64,000 nt of DNA from Sandaracinaceae bacterium (GCA_020633195.1 JACKEC010000017.1:372001-436000), one strand, 5' to 3'; counted from the first letter of the stretch, positions 8,959 through 17,746 are shown. Numbers and translations are program-made. Notes: generated from the letters alone by a model not told the origin.

Positions 8959-9520
8959 TCATCCCCCCGTCCGCGACGAGCGGAGGGTTGCCGATGACGA
9001 TCGTGGTGCTTGCTACCTCCTCCCCGTCGACCACCTCCCAGTCCAGTGCACCGTTCGCCCAGACGGAGCGTGGCGGGACGGCGGCGCGGTGGTGGATCAC
9101 CTCATACTCGCCCTCGCTCAGCGCGGTGAGGTCGTAGCTCACCGCATCGTAGCCACAGTAGTCGTGAAACTCCCCGGGGAGGTCCAACACCCGTCCAGTG
9201 TCGGCCGGGATGAAAGTCAGCAGCTCCGCCGTCGGTGCGTGTATGTCAGCGTCAAGGAAGTGAAGATAGAGCATCAGCCTATCGCCTCTCCGCTCGCTAC
9301 GAAAAGCCGCTGCCTCCCTCAGTACAGCGTTGTCGTGATCGGATGGACCAAAGTGAAGCTCGGCGTCCCAAGAGCTGCCCGCTGGAGGGGGGATCCGCCG
9401 GACAAATCCGGCTACGACTAGGTACCTGCTTTCCGAGTAGTCAGATATGCAACATGCTTGGACTATCAGTCCGATGGTCACCACAAGAAAGGACAGCCAG
9501 GTTGACACGCGAATACTCAT
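8927..9520 (-). CDS. Small predicted lipoprotein, copy B of a duplicated pair
   Basis: A 197-residue protein. The N-terminal hydrophobic segment ends 'IGLIVQACC', a lipobox-like site. The body is an immunoglobulin-like or beta-sandwich-looking domain with 'LPGEFHDYCGYDAVSYDLTA' and 'SEGEYEVIHHRAAVP'. These align with the gene at 12328-12810 ('LPGDSDVCGSYDRVEYGLGN', 'SPGSYLLVHRLSSVP'), so the two are paralogues. It ends in a DAG-type tail. Its ATG overlaps the TGA of the M23-like gene (ATGA, 9517-9520), so it is translationally coupled to it. GC content is lower than in its neighbours. Function unknown. Confidence 0.72.
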   Translation of the reverse strand: MSIRVSTWLSFLVVTIGLIVQACCISDYSESRYLVVAGFVRRIPPPAGSSWDAELHFGPSDHDNAVLREAAAFRSERRGDRLMLYLHFLDADIHAPTAELLTFIPADTGRVLDLPGEFHDYCGYDAVSYDLTALSEGEYEVIHHRAAVPPRSVWANGALDWEVVDGEEVASTTIVIGNPPLVADGGMSDAGILDGGP

Positions 9521-12258
9521 GCTGGATCATCCGGCATCGAATTGCAGAAGCGTACGTACTCGCGCCTGAGGATCGGATCCGGCTCTTGGGATGCCCGCCA
9601 GAGGCAATACGCCTTAGGTCGGAGTCTTGGGTTGGGTACAGAATAGGCCGATGGCACATCGTTGGGCGCATGCGAGGATGCTCCCCCACGCGCGAGCATT
9701 TCGCGACAAATTCTGAGTACTTCGGCCCTCGAGTCTAGTGATACTCTCTGGGCGATCAAATGGCAGAATGCCGCCGGATCGATCGAGACACTACGATCGT
9801 CGGTTCGCTCGTCGAAGCTGACCGTGACGTCCGAGCGCGGCACCACAGGATCATCTCGATAGCGGTAGGCGCAGAGGGCCGCAGCCGCCGGTTGGCCGGA
9901 GATTGTGGCGAGCAGCCGGCAGTAGCTGAGAGGATTGGTGATCACGTTCGTCGACTCGATGCACCGCCCATCGTCGCCATCGTTGAGAGTCTGGCCGTCC
10001 ATCGGCGTGGGGCGTACGCTGTGCCCGTAAGGACTTCCCCAACGATTCCCGCGTCTGCCGGTCGTTCCCTCACGTAGCCGGGTGTCGTGCATCTCAAAGT
10101 GGAGATGGTCATGGAAGCTATTACCGGTATCGTCGATCAGCCCAAGCACGAAACCCTGATTCACCCACATACCCGCGCTCACCGCCATGCGACTCGGACC
10201 ATCGAGATGAAGGTACACAGCCGTGTAGGGCGTGTCTTCCGACCACGAGCCAATCAGTCGATGCTCGACCTTGTTGGCGTGGTCGCAGTCTCCTGCGGGG
10301 TTTCCGTTCACCGAGACGAGGACTACGCCCTGTGCGCAAGCCACCACCGGGATGTTTCGGGCGAAGTTGAGGGGGTTCGCAGACGCTCGCTCCCAGCGGC
10401 TGAAGTCGATCGCGTATTGGTCGTCGCTCCAAGAGTTGTTGTCCGGTCCAGGGGAAAAGTGGTGGCCCTCTGCGCCAGAGTTGGTGAGGTTGTAGTAGAA
10501 GCCCCCGGGTCCGAAGCCGCAGTCTCGGTCGCCGATCGCAATGCGAATGATATCACCAATGAATTGGCCACCGATGATGCCGCCCACGACGAGCGCCAGG
10601 AACCAGCTGTTGCCTCCGGCCTGCATGCTGAACGGAGCGGCCCACGGTGCCTTGATCTCGACCTCCAGCGGGTGGTTTGAGAGTGGAACGGAGTCACCGA
10701 TGACTTCGTGGAACAATGCCTGGGTCGCGGGCAGTCGGGCCTCGGTCCCGACGCCTGACCACTCCCACCCGCCGGGGGCTCGGGATAGGCGGAGCCACGT
10801 TCGGCCTCGGAAGACGTTCCCGGTCCAGCCTTCGGTGAGCAGGTATCGCTTCCCACCCTGGCCTTTCAGGTTCTCCGGGTTCCCCCAGATGGTCGAACAT
10901 CGAAGGTCCGCCAAGAGCTTTGGGAGGACGACGGCGGGCTCGGTGAACTGGCTCTCGCTTCCGACCTGACCCAGAGTGAAATGACTCTGCGAGGCCAGAC
11001 GGTCGAGAGCGAGGTCGTCCTTTCTCCGCAAGGCGCCGAGGAGCTCGATGGCCAACTCCACGGGGTCTTCTCGCACCCACCCCATCGAGGTCGACAGCCG
11101 GCGAGCGTTTCGCTCGGCGAGCTCGCGGACCTCCCGGGGTCCTGGGGAGCGCGAAGCCTTCCGAAAGTAGCCGAGCGCTTCCGTCCAGCGCTTTTCACGT
11201 TGGGCGAGCCTTCCGAGACCATACCAGCCCTGCGCCGTCTCGCCGTCCAGCTTCGATTGGGCCCGAATCAATTGGCTCCACGCGGCGGCTTCGCCGTTCG
11301 AGTCTCCGAGGTGGTGGTGCATCGTCGCCGCCGATTCGAGGACGACCGGGAGAAGGGAAGCGCCCCGCAGCCGGTACCCAGGCCACTGCTTCTCCCAGTG
11401 CGCCGCGATCGACAGCGCCTCGTGATGCTTGCCCTGGGCCGCGCACGTGTCCATCGCCCACAGCGAGTAAAGAGGTGCAAAGGGCGTGTCGGGCTCTTGG
11501 CGTGCCGCCGCGAGGAGCGCCGGCGTCATCCAGTCGCCCACCCCCATCATGCGTGCCGCGTAGACGGCCTTCGACATGTCCATCCACTCGGCCTCGGCAT
11601 CGGCGTCGTACCAGTCGGGCCGGAGCCCCGTCTTGCCCGGGGAACGGTGGACGCTGCGAGGGCTCGAGGGGGTCGCCGCGGGCGTGGGGCGGACCTGGTG
11701 CGGCTGGACACAGCCGCACGGCTTGCTGCAGCCGCGCGCGCAATCGGCCCTCCGGCCCGGGCCCACGGCCTCAGTCGGACGTTCCTTGCTCGGACGTACT
11801 CGCGAGGGAGCGGGCGCCGGGCCAGGGTCTCGGGCGTCAGCGGGCGCGAATGATCGCTCGTGGAGCGGCATCGGTCGAGGCGGGGCACCGTGCGCAGCCA
11901 TTCCTCGCGAGACGTTGGTGGGCGTGGTCGGTCGGAAGGGTTGCACCAGTCCAGGGCCCGGGGTGATCGGGTCCGGTCGTCCTGTCCTCGAGCCTTTGGC
12001 CGAGAGCCCGCGGGACATGGGCATCGGGACTCTTGGGTTCCCGTACGACGCCACCGGCCCAGGGGCGTGCTCGATCGGGCTGGGTAGCCGAGCCCGATCC
12101 GTGCCCGAGGCCAACGTCCCTCGGGGCACGACCTTACCCCGCGTGGCCGTGGCCGTGGGCGTGGTGGCGGATCGTGTGTGTCTGTCGCCCGGCACGCTGC
12201 ATCCCGGCCCGGGCGCGCCTGGGTCGAACGGGGAGCGGCTGACGTTGCGTGCGGTCAC
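9517..12258 (-). CDS. Large TPR + degenerate LytM/M23-domain protein, copy B
   Basis: A 913-residue protein with a GTG start at 12258. Residues 1 to about 200 are Pro/Arg-rich, with a Cys cluster ('CARGCSKPCGC'), and resemble the N-terminus of the 12798-15194 gene nearly word for word ('KVVPRGTLASG', 'PMPMSRGLSAK', 'RPDPITPGPGL'). About residues 225-400 are TPR-like. About 590-720 have a lysostaphin/LytM fold signature ending 'LGLIDDTGNSFHDHLHFEMHD', so the HxH zinc motif is kept. The first ligand motif HxxxD reads 'QYAID', that is, the His is lost. It may be an inactive EnvC-like regulator or a peptidoglycan binder. No signal peptide is visible. The stop overlaps the lipoprotein start by 4 bases. 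Confidence 0.78.
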   Translation of the reverse strand: MTARNVSRSPFDPGAPGPGCSVPGDRHTRSATTPTATATRGKVVPRGTLASGTDRARLPSPIEHAPGPVASYGNPRVPMPMSRGLSAKGSRTGRPDPITPGPGLVQPFRPTTPTNVSRGMAAHGAPPRPMPLHERSFAPADARDPGPAPAPSRVRPSKERPTEAVGPGRRADCARGCSKPCGCVQPHQVRPTPAATPSSPRSVHRSPGKTGLRPDWYDADAEAEWMDMSKAVYAARMMGVGDWMTPALLAAARQEPDTPFAPLYSLWAMDTCAAQGKHHEALSIAAHWEKQWPGYRLRGASLLPVVLESAATMHHHLGDSNGEAAAWSQLIRAQSKLDGETAQGWYGLGRLAQREKRWTEALGYFRKASRSPGPREVRELAERNARRLSTSMGWVREDPVELAIELLGALRRKDDLALDRLASQSHFTLGQVGSESQFTEPAVVLPKLLADLRCSTIWGNPENLKGQGGKRYLLTEGWTGNVFRGRTWLRLSRAPGGWEWSGVGTEARLPATQALFHEVIGDSVPLSNHPLEVEIKAPWAAPFSMQAGGNSWFLALVVGGIIGGQFIGDIIRIAIGDRDCGFGPGGFYYNLTNSGAEGHHFSPGPDNNSWSDDQYAIDFSRWERASANPLNFARNIPVVACAQGVVLVSVNGNPAGDCDHANKVEHRLIGSWSEDTPYTAVYLHLDGPSRMAVSAGMWVNQGFVLGLIDDTGNSFHDHLHFEMHDTRLREGTTGRRGNRWGSPYGHSVRPTPMDGQTLNDGDDGRCIESTNVITNPLSYCRLLATISGQPAAAALCAYRYRDDPVVPRSDVTVSFDERTDDRSVSIDPAAFCHLIAQRVSLDSRAEVLRICREMLARGGASSHAPNDVPSAYSVPNPRLRPKAYCLWRASQEPDPILRREYVRFCNSMPDDPA

Positions 12259-12327
12259 GGGGCGTCCTCGAGGATCGTGCCGGTTGGGCAGGTCGCCACC
12301 GCTCCAACAGTCGGCCCCGTACCGCCA

Positions 12328-12810
12328 CTATCGAAAGACGAGCGTTGCGACAAGGGCTTCCTCACCGTCGAATATCGTGACGCCGCCGGCGTCACCAGTG
12401 AGGTGAACATCCGACGGTACCGAGGACAATCGATGAACGAGCAGGTAGCTGCCTGGTGAAGGGTTACCTAGACCATACTCGACCCGATCGTATGACCCGC
12501 AGACGTCAGAATCTCCCGGAAGATCTCGGGAAACTCCGACAGGCATATCAATCACCCCGTCTGGACCGTAGAGTTCGTAGATCGGAGGACTTGGGACGTC
12601 CGGGGGCGCCCATCGATAGCAATTCACAACGGCATTCTGGAGACCGTTCGCCTCGTTCGATTGGAACCACCTGACGTAGTAGATGCCCCCGCCCGCATCT
12701 AACTCGCCCACAAAATATGCTGGGTCCTGCAAATCGCAGCACCCGTACGCAGCCAACACCAACAGAGTGGGCAGCGGCATGCACCGTAGCTCCAGACCTA
12801 GAATACGCAT
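12328..12810 (-). CDS. Small predicted lipoprotein, copy A of a duplicated pair
   Basis: About 160 residues from the ATG at 12810 (an alternative ATG at 12780 gives a shorter signal). The signal segment 'MPLPTLLVLAAYGCCDL' carries a lipobox-like Cys. The body aligns with the 8927-9520 lipoprotein, including 'YELYGPDGVIDMPVGVSRDL' and 'GDAGGVTIFDGEEALVATLV'. With the 12810 start it overlaps the end of the upstream M23-like gene by 13 bases, the same order as in copy B. After the stop, a +1 frame reads on as '...PTGTILEDAP' and ends exactly in the GTGA start of the next gene. The true C-terminus may therefore be longer and frameshifted. Confidence 0.68.
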   Translation of the reverse strand: MRILGLELRCMPLPTLLVLAAYGCCDLQDPAYFVGELDAGGGIYYVRWFQSNEANGLQNAVVNCYRWAPPDVPSPPIYELYGPDGVIDMPVGVSRDLPGDSDVCGSYDRVEYGLGNPSPGSYLLVHRLSSVPSDVHLTGDAGGVTIFDGEEALVATLVFR

Positions 12811-15194
12811 CGCCCACCTCGACAGTCGTTGGTGGAGCAGCCGAGCCCACAACGGCCACAGTTCCGAGGATCTGTTTGCAGATCGACGCACCGATCACGG
12901 CACAGGGCAAGCCCAGGGGCGCATAGAATTGCACGAGCCTCTGTGGCTGCGACCAAGTCGCAGACACCCGGATACTCCCGCTCGAAAAACGCGGGCGGCA
13001 CGGACGGACAGTCCGCAGGGGTGATTAGCACCACCCGATTGTTTGAAACTATGCACTTTGTCGAGTCTTCATCATTGAGTGTCTGTTCGCTCATCGGTGA
13101 TGGACGGACAGACGCTCCGAGAATTTGATCAGGACGCGGCATTCGTCGGTCGTGGATTTCGAAATGCAAGTGGGCATACGTTGCGTTCCCCGTTGTATCC
13201 ATGCCTCCCAGGATCCAACCCTGCCGCACCCGCATCGTTGGGGATACGAATATTTCGTTCGGTCCCCGGAGGTGGAGATAGATGGCTGTGTATGGGCTGG
13301 GAGAGCCGGTCGTCGAGTCGAAAAGTATTTGAGTAATTCGATTTCCCAGACCGCTCCGATCACCGGTGACGATGCTGGCGATGGTTCCGCGATCTTCCAT
13401 CGTGACGATGCCGTCTGCGCACGCGAGAACAACACCGTCATGTCGATCGTCTGAGTAGTTCTGAGGGGTGATAAAGTTGAGTCGTTGCCAACGGGTAAAA
13501 TCGACTGCAAACGCGTCGCTTCCTTCGTGTTGGTCCACGGTGTTGTAGTAGAATCCACCCGGCCCGAATCCGCACTCTCGCGTCGAGAGAAAAAGCCCTC
13601 CGAAACCCGATGCTCGGATGAAACTGTAAGCCACAGCTCCTCCAGCCTGGTAGCCGACACCCTCGCGCCAAGGCGCCTCGATTCGTATCTCAAGTTGATG
13701 GTTTGTTTCCGAGATTCCGGGAGGGGATATGCGAGCGTAGAGTTCCCGCGTGCCTTGCACTTCAAGCATGGTTATGATCCCGCTCCACTCCCACCCATGA
13801 GCGGTACGGATCAGGAGAAACACGAGATCTTCCTGGAAGGTGACCCCGGCCCACCCGCGAACTCTTAGATACCGTCGCCCACCCTCTCCCTCCAGCCGGG
13901 AGGCGTCGCCGAAGATCCGTGAAAGGCGTAGGTCGGCTACGAGCAGAGGAAGAACAATAGCCGGTTCTACGAATTGGAAATGACTGGACCCCCTGCCTAT
14001 CGAGAAATGGGTCTTCGAGGCCAGCGAGTGAATTCTCGCAGCGTCTCGGCTCCGGAGCGCACACAGTAGTTCTGAGGCCAGATCGCCTGGGTTCGGTCTC
14101 ATCCAGGTGAGATCGGTGTTGAGGCGTTGTGCGTCCCTGCGCGCGAAGCTTGCGAGTTCGCTCTCGCCCGCGTAGGAGGCCGCCGCTTCGAATGCGCTGG
14201 CGGCCCTCGCTGGGGCTTCGAACCGTTCCAGTATCCGACCCAACTCGTAGTAGGCATCGGCAGGGCTCTGGCCAGCCTCGATGCTCGCTTTCGCCGAGGC
14301 GAGAAGTTCATGTTCGGCGCGCGCGGGTCGGCCGAGCCCGGACCAACAGTAGGCGGCTTGCCTCGTGACGTACGAGAGAATGGGTACGCCCATGAAGCGC
14401 CGCTCCTCCCAATGACGCTTCCACCAATCGCACAGGTCCGCAGCAGACTCGAGGTCCCCCTGTATCAGGAGGTTGTCGATGGCCCACATGGCATACCCAG
14501 GCGCAAACGCCGAAGCCGGGTCCCGGCAAGCAGCCGCGATGAGCTCGGGGTTTGGCGCAGCCGGCAGATTGAGGGTGCGGCCCGCGTAGGTACTGTCTGA
14601 CAGATGCTCCCACTCCGCAATGGACTCGACGTTGATCGAGCGCTCGCGTACGCCCGGCCCACGGAACAGACGGGCGATTGGGCTACGCGGGGGGGGGAGG
14701 GCCGCGTTGTCCCCAGTGCTGGATGAACACGTTCGGCCCTTCGTGGGAGCGGTCGGACTAGTCGATTGTGAGGTCGCGGCGCACTTCCGACAATCGCAGG
14801 AGCCACCGCATCCACCAAAGGACGGGGCCGGCTCCGGCCGTCGACCCCGGGACACATTGGTCGGCGTGCTCCCTCGAAAGGGCTGAGCCAGTCCAGGGCC
14901 GGGGGTGATGGGGTCCGGTCGTCTTGCCTTCGAGGCTTTGGCAGAGAGCCCGCGCGACATCGGCATCGGCATCCTGGTCTCCCGATACGCCGCCACCGGT
15001 CCGGGGGCGCGCTCGATCGGGCTCGGCAGCGCGCCCCGGTCGGCCCCCGACGCGAGAGTCCCACGCGGCACGACCTTGCCCCGTGCTGCCGTCGCTGGGG
15101 CGGCGGTCGCGGTGTGTCGCTCGCCCGGCAGGCTGCACCCGAGCCGCGGCGCCGCCGGGTCGAACAAGGAGCGGCTGACGTTGCGTGCGGTCAC
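12798..15194 (-). CDS. Large TPR + degenerate LytM/M23-domain protein, copy A
   Basis: A 798-residue paralogue of the 9517-12258 gene with the same GTG start context and N-terminal motifs. A Cys cluster 'CGGSCDCRKC' lies near residue 135, followed by a TPR-like region (about 190-370). The LytM/M23-like domain (about 540-690) includes 'SPYTAIYLHLRGPNEIFVSP' and 'TTGNATYAHLHFEIHD'. The first zinc motif reads 'AFAVD' instead of HxxxD, so catalysis is doubtful. It ends with a Cys module 'CVDLQTDPRNCGRCGLGC', a hallmark of myxobacterial surface proteins that copy B lacks. The C-terminal two-thirds is unusually AT-rich for this genome (28/60 G+C at 13441-13500), which suggests a foreign origin or relaxed selection. 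Confidence 0.78.
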   Translation of the reverse strand: MTARNVSRSLFDPAAPRLGCSLPGERHTATAAPATAARGKVVPRGTLASGADRGALPSPIERAPGPVAAYRETRMPMPMSRGLSAKASKARRPDPITPGPGLAQPFRGSTPTNVSRGRRPEPAPSFGGCGGSCDCRKCAATSQSTSPTAPTKGRTCSSSTGDNAALPPPRSPIARLFRGPGVRERSINVESIAEWEHLSDSTYAGRTLNLPAAPNPELIAAACRDPASAFAPGYAMWAIDNLLIQGDLESAADLCDWWKRHWEERRFMGVPILSYVTRQAAYCWSGLGRPARAEHELLASAKASIEAGQSPADAYYELGRILERFEAPARAASAFEAAASYAGESELASFARRDAQRLNTDLTWMRPNPGDLASELLCALRSRDAARIHSLASKTHFSIGRGSSHFQFVEPAIVLPLLVADLRLSRIFGDASRLEGEGGRRYLRVRGWAGVTFQEDLVFLLIRTAHGWEWSGIITMLEVQGTRELYARISPPGISETNHQLEIRIEAPWREGVGYQAGGAVAYSFIRASGFGGLFLSTRECGFGPGGFYYNTVDQHEGSDAFAVDFTRWQRLNFITPQNYSDDRHDGVVLACADGIVTMEDRGTIASIVTGDRSGLGNRITQILFDSTTGSPSPYTAIYLHLRGPNEIFVSPTMRVRQGWILGGMDTTGNATYAHLHFEIHDRRMPRPDQILGASVRPSPMSEQTLNDEDSTKCIVSNNRVVLITPADCPSVPPAFFEREYPGVCDLVAATEARAILCAPGLALCRDRCVDLQTDPRNCGRCGLGCSTNDCRGGRCVF

Positions 15195-15244
15195 GGGGTG
15201 TCCTCGAGGATCGTGCCGGTGGGCGAGGTGGGGATCAACACGGG

Positions 15245-15655
15245 TCAGGTCTTGCGCAGCACGAGGCCGATGCTCAGCCGGGCCGTGAACGTCGTGGCGG
15301 TCGAGTCGTGCTGCTTGGCGACGACCTGGACGGCGAGCATGGCGCCGAGACCATCGGTGAAGGTGTCGGTGACGTACTTGGGCGCGGTCTGGTCGCCGGT
15401 GAGGGTGATGGTGCCGAGCACGTCGCTGAAGAAGTCCTGCCCCGGATCGTCGTGCGTGAACCCGTCGGACCTGAGGTTCACCTGCACGAAGCAGGGGATC
15501 GTCGCGTCGGTGTGCACGCGGACGACGAGGTCCGCTTGGTCGTAGGGAGAGCAGTCGATGTGCTCCTCGATCGTCTGAGTCTGGGACTGGCCAGCGGCCA
15601 GCTTCGTCCAGACGAAGTCGCGGGGCGGGCAGACGAGGATCTCGCGTTCGTTCAT
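15245..15655 (-). CDS. Unknown ~135-residue domain protein (paralogue 1 of 3)
   Basis: A 136-residue protein consisting of one domain that I do not recognise. It has 'CPPRDFVWTKLAAGQSQTQT', 'ADLVVRVHTDA', 'SDGFTHDDPGQDFF' and a C-terminal 'ARLSIGLVLRK'. The same landmarks occur in the next upstream gene (15672-16100) and in the N-terminal half of the LamG-like gene (16514-17692). The alternating hydrophobic pattern suggests an all-beta sandwich. No signal peptide. It follows the previous gene by 16 bases and precedes the M23-like gene by about 50 bases, so it lies inside one transcription unit. A structural role in an assembly is a guess. Confidence 0.72.
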   Translation of the reverse strand: MNEREILVCPPRDFVWTKLAAGQSQTQTIEEHIDCSPYDQADLVVRVHTDATIPCFVQVNLRSDGFTHDDPGQDFFSDVLGTITLTGDQTAPKYVTDTFTDGLGAMLAVQVVAKQHDSTATTFTARLSIGLVLRKT

Positions 15656-15671
15656 GTCGTGGCCTCCGTGC

Positions 15672-16100
15672 TCAGCACTGCTTCAGGACGAGGTCGATGC
15701 TGAGACGGAGCGTCACGGCGCCCGAGCCGCCCGTGCCCACCACCTGTACGGCCACTCGTGAGCCCAGCTCGGAGCTGACGGTGGCGACCTCGAAGGTCCC
15801 GGCGTCCACCGAGCCCTCGCCGAAGACGATCGGCGCCTGCCCACCGAGGACGGTGCTGAAGAAGTCCTGGCTCGGGTCGTCCTGCGTGAAGCCGTCGGAG
15901 ACGAGCTGCACCGCGACGGCGCCGTTCGTCGTGATGGTCGAGTCCTCGTGGACCCGGACCAGCAGGTCGACCTTGTCGTAGCCCGTGCAATCGATCCGCT
16001 CCATGACGGTCAGCGTCTGCGACTGTCCGGCCGTGAGCTGGTCGAAGACAAAGTCCCTCGGCGGACTCACTCGCACCATGGATCCCATCATGCTCTTCAC
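15672..16100 (-). CDS. Unknown ~135-residue domain protein (paralogue 2 of 3)
   Basis: About 142 residues from the GTG at 16100, which overlaps the previous stop as GTGA; ATGs at 16091 and 16079 are alternatives. It contains 'SPPRDFVFDQLTAGQSQTLT', 'DLLVRVHEDSTI', 'SDGFTQDDPSQDFF' and 'LRLSIDLVLKQC', clearly homologous to the 15245-15655 protein. The long open frame upstream of 16100 belongs to other genes. All-beta in appearance, no membrane segment, function unknown. The 4-base overlap indicates tight coupling with the small Cys protein gene. Confidence 0.72.
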   Translation of the reverse strand: MKSMMGSMVRVSPPRDFVFDQLTAGQSQTLTVMERIDCTGYDKVDLLVRVHEDSTITTNGAVAVQLVSDGFTQDDPSQDFFSTVLGGQAPIVFGEGSVDAGTFEVATVSSELGSRVAVQVVGTGGSGAVTLRLSIDLVLKQC

Positions 16101-16517
16101 CCTTCCTCCGCGCGCCGCTCGGCGCGCAACGTCCACGTCTGTTCGGCCGCTTCCCGCTCGTCTTCGGTGAGCTCGCGGGTGGTCGGCCTGGGCCCCGGCA
16201 GCTCGGCGAGGGCGGCGTCCTCGGCCTCGACGAGGAGGGTGCCGTCGGCCAGCTCGAGCACGGAGGCGGCCTGCCACGTCACGTGCGGGCATCGAGCCGA
16301 GGGCTCGGTCTGCGACGCGCAGAGGCATCGCGGGACGACGCCGCGCGGAGCGGGTGACGCGCCGGAGGTGGCGCTCGAGGGTGCCGCCGGTGAGGCGCCA
16401 TCGCGGGTGCTCGCAGCGCGGGAGCCCGACGCCGTCTCGTGCGTAGCGGGCCAAGGCGCCGATCGCCTTGGCGAGCGCGATGGCGGCCTCGCGGCTCTCG
16501 ATCTCGACGAGGGTCAC
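16097..16517 (-). pseudogene. Small Cys-motif protein gene with apparent frameshift
   Basis: Translation from the GTG at 16517 reads 'VTLVEIESREAAIALAKAIG...GVGLPRCEHPRWRLTGGTLE'. At about 16340-16352 the coding pattern moves to another frame, which continues 'VVPRCLCASQTEPSARCPHV' and then 'SVLELADGTLLVEAEDAALA', ending at 16097. The combined product would be about 139 residues with a CxxH...CxC...CxH pattern that could bind a metal. The GTG overlaps the stop of the LamG-like gene (GTGA), and its own stop overlaps the next start, so it was clearly a real operon member. The single-base insertion could be genuine decay or a sequencing error in a GC-rich run. Confidence 0.55.
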
Positions 16518-17692
16518 TGCGTCACCCCGGTGAGGGACAGGCCGTAGCGGGCGTTGAGGTACTGCGTGAGGTCGGCGTCCTCCGCGGCGGTGAGGAGGCG
16601 CTTCAAATAGAGGAGCTCGGCGATCTGACCCGTGAGATTCCCGGCGGTCGGGCTTCCCCTCCAACGGAGAAGGGGCGATCGGTGGACGCGGCGATGACGC
16701 CGAGGTCATTGGCGCCGGAGTTCACGCACGAACGAACCGTCGAGCCACATGGCTCGGACGTCGTTGGTGGGGCTGACGGCGCCCTCGTACACGGCGCCCA
16801 GCACCTCGACCGCGTCCTGGACGTTGCCGGTGTAGGTCATGACGATGCTCGCCGCGGCGCCCTGGTCGTAGACGTACCAGCGTCCCGCGCCGCTGGTGTT
16901 GATCGCGAGGTTGAAGCCGCCGTAGGTGGTGGCGGTCTGGGTATAGGACACCGCGCTCACGCCCCCGGCGGTGACGCGGGCGACGGCGACGATGGTGAGC
17001 GACTCGCCGTCGGCGGTTTGCTCCCACCAGGGCCCGGCCGCCGCGTAGAGGACGTCGCCGCCGTCGAAGTCGATCACGGCCTGTCCGTTGAAGGACGCGT
17101 GGCTCTCGACGAAGGTGGGCTGCAGCGTGGAGGTGCCCTGACCGAGGTCCGCGTCGGCGCCGGCCGCGCCCTGGTTGGCCCAGGAAGGGACGGGGTCCGA
17201 ATCGACGAGCGCGTGGCCGAGGTCGGCGCGCCACCAGCCGGCGGCGTCGAGGGCGGCGGGGGTCCAGGTGTCGTCGAGGGGCGCGTCGTCGAGGAGCAGG
17301 TCGACGCTGATGCGGACGCTCAGCGCGAGCGAGCTCGACGCGTCCTGGGTCGCCTCGAGCTGGACCATGAGGTGGTCGGAGGAGACGCCGAAGGTCTCGA
17401 CGAAGTAGCCGGGCGCCGCGTCCCCGTCGGCGGCGACCGTGACCGAGGCGAGGGTCTCGCCGAAGAAGAGCTGGGACGGGTCGTTGGTGGTGAACCCGTC
17501 GGCGCGGACGGAGACGACGACGTCACCGTCCGAGCCGCCCCCGACGGAGAGCGCGTGGACCCGCACCATGAGCGTCCCGCGCGGCAGGTCGGCCGGGATG
17601 GACCGTCGCAAGACGAGGGTCTGAGACCCACCCGGCGCGAGGTCGCCGAAGTCGTACGTCGTTCGGCGGATGATCCCGATCTTCGTCCCCAC
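16514..17692 (-). pseudogene. Fusion of the unknown beta domain (paralogue 3) to a LamG-like domain, two apparent frameshifts
   Basis: Start GTG at 17692 with a good AGGGGG ribosome site 6 bases upstream. About residues 1-135 are the third copy of the unknown domain ('YDFGDLAPGGSQTLVLRRSI', 'RADGFTTNDPSQLFFGETL'). A concanavalin/LamG-like region follows ('GWWRADLGHALVDSDPVPSW', 'VIDFDGGDVLYAAAGPWWEQ'). In this frame it stops at 16706. Shifting by one base near 16720-16726 and again near 16653-16662 restores 'NSGANDLGVIAASTDRPFSV' and then 'LTGQIAELLYLKRLLTAAED...YLNARYGLSLTGVTQ', the usual end of such proteins, at 16514. The intact product would be about 392 residues and resembles secreted or fibre-type binding proteins. 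Confidence 0.6.
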
Positions 17693-17746
17693 GACGGCCC
17701 CCCTTGCTCTGACCTTGACCCTTTGGGGGGGGACTCCCCACCGGTT

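Noticed and set aside
15239..15250. TGA of the 15245-15655 gene as a selenocysteine codon
   Set aside because: The in-frame extension is short and is explained by the leader shared with the paralogous gene; no SECIS-like hairpin or redox motif is seen.
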